NCBI GenBank assembly: GCA_945906975.1
Contig: CAMDRY010000054.1
Span: 1-12,000, forward strand
Source of the DNA: Bordetella parapertussis
GTDB lineage: Bacteria; Pseudomonadota; Gammaproteobacteria; Burkholderiales; SG8-39
Direction of reading: 5' to 3'
DNA length: 12,000 bases
The notes under the pieces: model-generated
Told to the model about the DNA's origin: nothing
Database searches by the model: none
The model's input: the letters and a program-made list of their open reading frames with translations, nothing else
Program-made: the position numbers and the translations under genes
In this document: piece by piece, positions 7,552-12,000 of the stretch
Position numbering within the stretch: the first letter of the stretch is position 1
Layout: each line of letters starts with the position of its first letter

Positions 7552-7590
7552 AGTATCCCGAGTCCGCCCGATACAGTCAATCGACGATTG
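7552..7590 (-). promoter_or_regulatory. livK: Candidate liv promoter with overlapping inverted repeat
   Basis: On the minus strand TTGACT (7580-7575, five of six sigma-70 -35 bases) is followed after exactly 17 bp by GATACT (7557-7552, four of six -10 bases). That predicts a start near 7545 and a leader of about 165 nt before livK. CAATCG and CGATTG (7578-7590) form a perfect 6-bp inverted repeat around a single base and overlap the first three bases of the -35, a natural place for a repressor to block polymerase. Both readings are pattern-based. Confidence 0.4.
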
Positions 7591-7612
7591 CCACATGCGC
7601 TGGTATTGACGC

Positions 7613-8638
7613 TCAGTCGCCCTTGATGTTCGCGGCGCGCACCAGCTTGGCCAGAGCATCGAACTCCGTGCGGCAAAGACGCCCCATTTCCTCGACTGTG
7701 CTCGTTTTCACCGCAATACCCTGCTTGCTGAAGATGTCGCGCAATTCCGGCTCAGACAACACGCTACGCAGCTCGGCGCTATATCTGGCGACCACGTCCG
7801 CCGGAATGCCCGCCGGCCCCCAAAACGCAAACCAAGGCTCGCCATTGAAGCCCGACACCCCCTGCTCGTGCAGCGAAGGCAAATCGGGAAAGAGCGGCGA
7901 GCGCTCGCGCATCGAGCCGCCCAGCACACGCACGCGTCCGTCCTTGGCCATGCCGGTCGCCACGTGAATGGGCATGAACATGGTCGGGATCTGGCCGCCC
8001 AGCAGGTCGTTGAACGCCGGCGCAGATCCTTTGTAGGGAATATGGGTCATTTGCAGGCCCGCAATGAGCTTTAGTTGCTCCATAAACAAGTGATGGTAGG
8101 TGCCATTTCCGGGAGAACCGTAATTCATGCCCGGATTTGCTTTGGCATAGGCCACAAACTCGCGCACATTGGAGACGGGCACCGCGCTGTGCACCACCAG
8201 GGCGAAGTTGTTATTGGCGATCAGGCCGATAGGCTGAAACGCCTGGATGATGTCGAAGGGCAGGCTCGGAAAAAACAAGGGGAGCGTCAGCACGCTGGAC
8301 ACCATGACCTGCATGGTGTGCCCGTCTGGTACGGCCTTGGCCAGCGCCTCCATGCCTATGGCGCCGGCAGCACCGGCACGATTTTCAACAATGAAGGGCT
8401 GGTTCCAGCGCGCTTGCAAACGCGGGGCGAGCAGTCGCGCGATGACATCGGGCGTGGTCGCCGCGGTCTGTGCCAGCAGCAAGCGCACCGGGCGCGACGA
8501 AATCCCCTGCGCCTGCGCGGAAAAGGGCAGCGCGACTGAGACGGCCGCGCCTGCGGCGGCCAGCAGCAGGCGGCGCCGTGTGTCGTTGGTGTCGTTGGTG
8601 TCGCTGGTGATACCGGTGACACTGGTGGCGTGGGACAT
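7613..8638 (-). CDS. Bug/TctC-type periplasmic receptor 1, with altered ligand loop and Tat-like signal
   Basis: This 341-residue protein belongs to the Bug (TctC) family of periplasmic binding proteins for carboxylated ligands, greatly expanded in Burkholderiales. No TctA/TctB membrane partners are nearby, so it is an orphan. The start at 8638 is set by GGAGGA at 8648-8653. The N-terminus carries Thr-x-x repeats, then TRRRLLLAAAG (20-30), a Tat-like twin arginine and hydrophobic core, with likely cleavage after AQA (residue 43). Family marks are FIVENRAGAAGAIG (82-95), PDGHTM and THIPYKG. The usual RLIVPFPPGGGVDLMGR-type loop is replaced at 52-68 by RLLLAQTAATTPDVIAR: same length, Asp64 kept, all loop Pro and Gly lost. 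Substrate unknown. It is divergent from the monooxygenase gene. Confidence 0.88.
   Translation of the reverse strand: MSHATSVTGITSDTNDTNDTRRRLLLAAAGAAVSVALPFSAQAQGISSRPVRLLLAQTAATTPDVIARLLAPRLQARWNQPFIVENRAGAAGAIGMEALAKAVPDGHTMQVMVSSVLTLPLFFPSLPFDIIQAFQPIGLIANNNFALVVHSAVPVSNVREFVAYAKANPGMNYGSPGNGTYHHLFMEQLKLIAGLQMTHIPYKGSAPAFNDLLGGQIPTMFMPIHVATGMAKDGRVRVLGGSMRERSPLFPDLPSLHEQGVSGFNGEPWFAFWGPAGIPADVVARYSAELRSVLSEPELRDIFSKQGIAVKTSTVEEMGRLCRTEFDALAKLVRAANIKGD
8582..8626 (-). repeat. Five imperfect 9-bp tandem units inside the Bug 1 signal region
   Basis: On the plus strand five consecutive 9-mers read gtcgttggt, gtcgttggt, gtcgctggt, gataccggt and gacactggt. On the coding strand they give Thr-x-x triplets (TSV, TGI, TSD, TND, TND). 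Being in phase, unit gain or loss would change the length of the signal n-region by three residues without a frameshift. Confidence 0.75.
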
Positions 8639-8722
8639 GCGGGGTTCTCCTCCGGCATTGGCGGGGCCTGTGGCAGCCCTCGGTCTGGACGTCCGCCCAT
8701 TTGGCGGCAGACGCAATAGCGC

Positions 8723-8753
8723 ATTATGCAATAAGGTCGGCAGGTAATGCCAA
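8723..8753 (-). promoter_or_regulatory. Weak candidate promoter for Bug gene 1
   Basis: On the minus strand TTGGCA (8753-8748) and CATAAT (8728-8723, five of six -10 bases) are separated by 19 bp, longer than ideal. The -10 is good, the -35 fair. The predicted leader is about 75-80 nt. Confidence 0.25.
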
Positions 8754-8878
8754 TAAGAAGCAATTGAAGATAGATGATGTGCAACAGGCCACAGAAGACC
8801 TGTCACGCGCCCAGGGGAAAGGCCACAAATGCCGTCGCGGCGCCACGGCCCGTCCGGCGCCGCCTGTGATCAGGGCAA

Positions 8879-8908
8879 TTGACAAGTCAGCGCCTCTGAC
8901 TGTCTACT
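8879..8908 (+). promoter_or_regulatory. Candidate sigma-70 promoter of the monooxygenase with internal dyad operator
   Basis: A perfect -35 TTGACA (8879-8884) is followed after 18 bp by TCTACT (8903-8908, four of six -10 bases), predicting a start near 8915 and a leader of about 50 nt. The spacer itself is an inverted repeat: AGTCAG (8885-8890), CGCCT, CTGACT (8896-8901). The symmetry extends with GACA (8881-8884) and TGTC (8901-8904) if one A is bulged. A dyad covering the -35/-10 spacer is a classic repressor site. The regulator is not in the window. Confidence 0.5.
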
Positions 8909-8963
8909 TCCGCTCTTTGGCGCATTGCGCTCATACGCACCAAACCCATCGGCAAAGGACAAG

Positions 8964-10577
8964 ATGACTACGCAGGTTTTGATTGCAGGGGCCGGTCCGG
9001 TCGGACTCACCCTCGCTATAGATCTTGGCAAACGCGGCATACGCTGCACCATCATCGAGCAAAAACAGGCACCGCAGTTCCTGCCAAAAATGGAACGCTG
9101 CAACGCACGCAGCATGGAAATGTTCCGCCGTATTGGCATCGCCGACGAAATCCGGCGGGCCGGACTGCGCGCCGATGTGCCCATGGACGTCTATGTCGTA
9201 ATGGCCCTGAACGAACCGGCCTTGCTGCGCCTGCCCTACCCCTCGGTCGATGAGGCGCGCGCCCACATCCGGGCGACCAATGACGGCAGTGTGCCCCTGG
9301 AGCCCTACCAGCTCACCTCGCAATACTCGCTTGAACCCCTGCTCAAGTCGATCGCCGAGTCCCTGCCCAGCGTCACAGTGCGCTTCGGTTGCGAGCTGGC
9401 GTCCTTCGTACAGGATGCCACCGGTGTCAGCGCCACCGTGCGAACGACAGGCGGTGCAATCGAGACGCTGCGTGCCGACTATCTGGTCGGCTGCGATGGC
9501 GGCAACAGCGCCGTGCGAACCCAACTGGGCATCCAATTGCGCGGCGAGGGCCCGATGACGCAGTTTCGTCAGGCCTTGTTCCGCTGCGACGAACTGTTCG
9601 ACAGGATGCCCCTGGGCAATGGTCCCGGACACGGCCGGCATTGGCATGTCGCCGACGACAAGGGCAGCTTTCTCATCATGCAGGACTCGACCCGTCACTG
9701 GACGCTGCATTCGGCCGTCGACTCCGATGAAGAGATGAAACGCATGTTCGAAAAGATCATCGGTGTCCCGATAAAATACGAAATGCTCTCGTGCAGTCCC
9801 TGGCGGCAGAATCTGCTGCTGGCAACCGCCTACGGCACCGACCGCGTATTCATCGCCGGCGATGCCGCGCACCTGGTCATTCCAACCGGCGGGCTGGGTA
9901 TGAACACCGGCGTGGGCGATGCCTTCGATCTGTCATGGAAGCTCGCCGCCACGCTGCAGGGCTGGGGCGGCCCCAACTTGCTGCGCGCCTACGAAATTGA
10001 ACGGCGCCAGGTCGGCGACCGCAACATTGGCGCTTCGCGTTACGCCAACCTCGGGCGGCGCAAGTGGCGCTCAATGTGGCGTCCCAATATAGGCGAGCAA
10101 TCTCCGGCCGGACAACAATCACGCGACATCCTGAAAATGGTCGCCAATGTGGAGCAGCGCAAGACCAACGAAATGATTGGCGCCGAGCTCGGATATCGCT
10201 ACGTCGATTCACCCATCATCATGGATATCCCCGGGGGGCCGGAACACCTGTTCCGCGAGTACCTGCCAAGCACCTGGCCGGGTGCACGACTGCCGCACAT
10301 CTGGCTTGATGACGGCACGGCGATACAAGACCGCATCCCCAGTGAGGGCTACACCATGCTTCGTCTGGGCGGCACAAAGGCCGACAGCGGCGCGCTGGAG
10401 CAGGCGCTGCGGGCAAGGGGCGCACCGCTAACGACGCTCGTCATCGCAGACAGGGTGGCGCGCGAAGTTTATGGACACGATCTGATCCTGCTCCGCCCCG
10501 ACATGCATGTGGTCTGGCGCGGCAACGCCGCGCCTGATGACGCGGTGACGATTGCCGCCACCGCGACAGGGCACTAA
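8964..10577 (+). CDS. FAD-dependent class A aromatic monooxygenase, MhpA/TfdB-like
   Basis: This 537-residue cytoplasmic flavoprotein should use NAD(P)H and O2 to hydroxylate an aromatic or related ring. The Rossmann GAGPVG (9-14) binds the FAD ADP moiety. The DG motif is YLVGCDGG (173-180). The GD motif is RVFIAGDAAHL (294-304) followed by PTGGLGMNTGVGDA (307-320), which contacts the FAD ribityl and pyrophosphate. The region 404-423 (IGAELGYRY...DSPII) and the end from LPHIWLDDG (443) resemble the C-terminal thioredoxin-like domain of the phenol hydroxylase/MhpA group. Length is normal. ATG 8964 is chosen because AAAGGA sits 4 bases upstream and MTTQVLIAGAG matches the family N-terminus; the frame opens at 8925 but without support. 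It is divergent from Bug 1 and convergent with Bug 2. The exact substrate is unknown. Confidence 0.88.
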   Translation: MTTQVLIAGAGPVGLTLAIDLGKRGIRCTIIEQKQAPQFLPKMERCNARSMEMFRRIGIADEIRRAGLRADVPMDVYVVMALNEPALLRLPYPSVDEARAHIRATNDGSVPLEPYQLTSQYSLEPLLKSIAESLPSVTVRFGCELASFVQDATGVSATVRTTGGAIETLRADYLVGCDGGNSAVRTQLGIQLRGEGPMTQFRQALFRCDELFDRMPLGNGPGHGRHWHVADDKGSFLIMQDSTRHWTLHSAVDSDEEMKRMFEKIIGVPIKYEMLSCSPWRQNLLLATAYGTDRVFIAGDAAHLVIPTGGLGMNTGVGDAFDLSWKLAATLQGWGGPNLLRAYEIERRQVGDRNIGASRYANLGRRKWRSMWRPNIGEQSPAGQQSRDILKMVANVEQRKTNEMIGAELGYRYVDSPIIMDIPGGPEHLFREYLPSTWPGARLPHIWLDDGTAIQDRIPSEGYTMLRLGGTKADSGALEQALRARGAPLTTLVIADRVAREVYGHDLILLRPDMHVVWRGNAAPDDAVTIAATATGH

Positions 10578-10581
10578 ACGA

Positions 10582-10599
10582 CCGGGCATTGCGACCCGG
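10582..10599. terminator. Small hairpin between convergent genes
   Basis: CCGGG (10582-10586) and CCCGG (10595-10599) pair around an 8-nt loop in the 32-bp gap between the monooxygenase stop and the Bug 2 stop. There is no T run on either strand, so strong intrinsic termination is doubtful. Confidence 0.3.
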
Positions 10600-10609
10600 C
10601 CATGACGCC

Positions 10610-11602
10610 CTACTCGGGCTTGACGCCTGTGTCGACGATCACCTTGCGCCAGCGGTCAATGTCCTCGCGCACCAGCGCGCGCGTTTCCTCGACCGGCATA
10701 GGCGCGGGTTCGGTGGCCAGTGCGGCAAGCCGCTCCACCACCACGGGATCGAGCATGATGCGACGCATCTCAGCGTTCAACCTGGCGACAATCGCCGGCG
10801 GCGTGCCGCCGGCGGCGAATACTGTTTGCCAGGATCCTGTGACAAAACCATCCACGCCGGACTCGAGCACCGTCGGAACATTGGGCGCCAGCGGACTGCG
10901 TGTCTTCCCCGTCACCGCCAGTGCGCGCAGCTTTCCGCCACGAATAAGCGACAGTGAGGCAAACATGCTGGTCATGATCGCGTCCACCTGGCCTGCCGCC
11001 ACATCGGCGAGGCCAGGCCCGACGCCCTTGTAGGGCACATGGGTCCACTGAAACTTGCCCTGGCTTCCGAGCAGCACGGCAACCAGATGGGGCGCACTGC
11101 CGGTGCCGGCCGAGGCGTAGTTGAGTTTGCCCGGGTTCTCGCGCGCAAAGCGCATGAACTCCTGCATGGTTTTCAACTTGTGGCCCTCGGTCACCGTGAG
11201 CACATGCGGCGAGTAGGAAAGCATGCTGACGGGCGCCAGGTCCTTTACCGGGTCAAATGGCAGGTTCGGATAAAGGCCCGCGCTGATCGTCAATGAACCC
11301 AACTCGATAATCAGCAGGGTGTGGCCATCCGGTGCGGCGCGCGCAACCAGCTCGGCACCGATCATGCCATTCGCCCCGGCGCGGTTCTCGACCACCACAG
11401 GCTGCCCCAGCGCCTCGGCAAGTTTGGGCGCGATAATACGCCCCATGAGATCAACACCGCCCCCTGGCGGAAAGGGCACGATCAACCGGATAGGCTTGGT
11501 CGGATAAGTCTGCGCCATTGCAGATTGCGCGCAGAACATCGCCAAGCCGAGGCTTAGCGCCAGAACCAGAGCCGCAGACACACTGCGAACCTTCAATTTC
11601 AT
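10610..11602 (-). CDS. Bug/TctC-type periplasmic receptor 2 (canonical)
   Basis: This 330-residue orphan Bug-family receptor has a Sec signal peptide (K2, K4, R6, hydrophobic core, AMA cleavage after residue 30). It carries the full family loop RLIVPFPPGGGVDLMGR (39-55), VVVENRAGANGMIGAE (69-84), PDGHT and THVPYKG, the elements that hold a ligand carboxylate between the two lobes. AAGGAG at 11608-11613, 5 bases before ATG 11602, and the signal peptide settle the start. An open frame continues upstream to 11785 through a tandem repeat, but its 61 extra residues would precede the signal and have no ribosome site. It lies downstream of an alcohol dehydrogenase gene on the same strand, with a 199-bp repeat-bearing gap, and converges with the monooxygenase. 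Ligand unknown. Confidence 0.9.
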   Translation of the reverse strand: MKLKVRSVSAALVLALSLGLAMFCAQSAMAQTYPTKPIRLIVPFPPGGGVDLMGRIIAPKLAEALGQPVVVENRAGANGMIGAELVARAAPDGHTLLIIELGSLTISAGLYPNLPFDPVKDLAPVSMLSYSPHVLTVTEGHKLKTMQEFMRFARENPGKLNYASAGTGSAPHLVAVLLGSQGKFQWTHVPYKGVGPGLADVAAGQVDAIMTSMFASLSLIRGGKLRALAVTGKTRSPLAPNVPTVLESGVDGFVTGSWQTVFAAGGTPPAIVARLNAEMRRIMLDPVVVERLAALATEPAPMPVEETRALVREDIDRWRKVIVDTGVKPE

Positions 11603-11665
11603 TTTCTCTCCTTGCTGTTTTTGTGGATTATTTTTCATGCGTAGGTTTGGCCACCCGAAGTACGG

Positions 11666-11793
11666 GTGCACAAGGGTAAGTAGGGGTAAAAGGCTAAAGG
11701 GGCACAGAGGCACTAGAGTACGAAAGTACGAGAGTACGAGAGTACGAGAGTACGAGAGTACGAGAGTACGAGAGTACGACGGCACCAGAGCAC
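11666..11793. repeat. Gapless array of sixteen 8-bp units with a perfect six-unit core
   Basis: On the minus strand the 128 bp divide exactly into octamers. From 11793 down they are GTGCTCTG, GTGCCGTC, six copies of GTACTCTC (11777-11730), GTACTTTC, GTACTCTA, GTGCCTCT, GTGCCCCT, TTAGCCTT, TTACCCCT, ACTTACCC and TTGTGCAC. The core is identical and the flanks decay outward, as expected of slippage expansion. It lies between the dehydrogenase stop (11802) and the Bug 2 start (11602). The unit is not a multiple of three. Confidence 0.92.
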
Positions 11794-11801
11794 AGCGGCC
11801 A

Positions 11802-12000
11802 TCAGTCGGGAACCAGGATTGGTTTCACAGCCTGCCCGGCAAGAATCAAATCAAACCCGCGCTGCGCCTCGGACAGGGGCAGCACATGCGAGGCCAGCGG
11901 ACGCAGGTCGACCAGGCCCGATTGCAGCATGGCGGTGGCGCTTTTCCAAGTCTCCCAGATCTTGCGTCCGTGGATGTTAAGCATGCGCGGACACTTGAGC
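11802..12000 (-). CDS. Zinc-type (MDR) alcohol dehydrogenase, threonine-dehydrogenase-like, C-terminus only
   Basis: The last 65 residues of a gene that enters from the right edge; TGA is at 11804-11802 and the frame stays open to base 12000. INIHGRKIWETWK-like text, here NIHGRKIWETW, followed by AMLQSGLVDLRPLASHVLPL, AQRGFDLILAGQAVKPIL and the end VPD, aligns by eye with the C-terminus of L-threonine 3-dehydrogenase and related NAD-dependent medium-chain dehydrogenases (GREMFETW...SGL...KGFD...SG...KVIL). The catalytic zinc ligands and Rossmann domain lie outside the window, so the substrate cannot be judged. The internal ATG at 11984 is a Met within the domain, not a start. It is upstream of Bug 2 on the same strand. 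Confidence 0.75.
   Translation of the reverse strand, partial: LKCPRMLNIHGRKIWETWKSATAMLQSGLVDLRPLASHVLPLSEAQRGFDLILAGQAVKPILVPD

Larger units (their letters stand above)
8639..8963. other. Divergent non-coding spacer between Bug gene 1 and the monooxygenase
   Basis: This 325-bp stretch holds the ribosome sites of both genes (8648-8653 minus, AAAGGA 8954-8959 plus), a candidate promoter for each, and an inverted repeat acagg/cctgt at 8784-8803 with a 10-nt loop. Three similar decamers occur near the Bug side: ACGCAATAGC (8711), ATGCAATAAG (8726) and ATGCCAATAAG (8747). No protein-coding frame is convincing. The open frames crossing from 8806 into Bug 1 and from 8925 into the monooxygenase are upstream extensions of those genes. 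Confidence 0.6.

Noticed and set aside
8931..9872. 313-codon antisense frame inside the monooxygenase
   Set aside because: It mirrors a gene with clear FAD motifs; long antisense frames are common in GC-rich coding DNA and this one resembles nothing known to me.
11603..11785. 61-residue N-terminal extension of Bug 2 translated through the 8-bp array
   Set aside because: A good ribosome site and a complete signal peptide mark the start at 11602; upstream ATGs lack ribosome sites.
11666..11793. CRISPR array
   Set aside because: The units are 8 bp with no spacers, and there are no cas genes in the window.

Overview
The window looks like a chromosomal stretch from a free-living betaproteobacterium, most likely Burkholderiales. 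It has GC-rich coding sequence, two orphan tripartite-tricarboxylate-type (Bug/TctC) binding proteins, a complete branched-chain-amino-acid-type (HAAT/Liv) ABC transporter, a class A flavin monooxygenase, and a cytoplasmic-type sulfite dehydrogenase next to a sulfate permease. The taxonomy is inferred from gene content only. I see no tRNA, rRNA, CRISPR, insertion sequence or phage gene.

Layout. (a) 1-504 minus: N-terminal 168 residues of a molybdopterin oxidoreductase that reads like SoeA. (b) 505-975: non-coding divergent spacer with two adjacent palindromes. (c) 976-2280 plus: SulP permease that stops after the membrane domain, with no STAS domain. (d) 7381 down to 2420, minus: livK-livH-livM-livG-livF, tightly packed from livH onward (two 4-base GTGA overlaps and one 2-base gap). 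A candidate promoter, an inverted repeat and a hairpin-rich leader lie ahead of livK (7421-7590). (e) 7613-8638 minus: Bug protein 1, which lacks the usual Pro/Gly-rich ligand loop. (f) 8639-8963: divergent spacer with a strong-looking promoter whose -35/-10 spacer is an inverted repeat. (g) 8964-10577 plus: MhpA/TfdB-like FAD monooxygenase. (h) 10610-11602 minus: Bug protein 2, canonical. (i) 11666-11793: gapless array of sixteen 8-bp units, six identical. (j) 11802-12000 minus: C-terminus of a threonine-dehydrogenase-like zinc alcohol dehydrogenase.

How they may work together. The left end is a sulfur module: sulfite oxidation to sulfate inside the cell, with a sulfate-family permease beside it. 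The centre and right suggest uptake and oxidation of an organic acid or aromatic compound. A periplasmic LivK-type receptor feeds a HAAT transporter, two further periplasmic receptors (Bug) flank a ring-hydroxylating-type monooxygenase, and a dehydrogenase follows. The substrate cannot be read from the sequence. I did not find a clearly new molecular system. The features most worth a second look are the 8-bp array, the dyad inside the monooxygenase promoter, the liv leader, the missing loop in Bug 1, the divergent signature motif of LivG and the STAS-less SulP.
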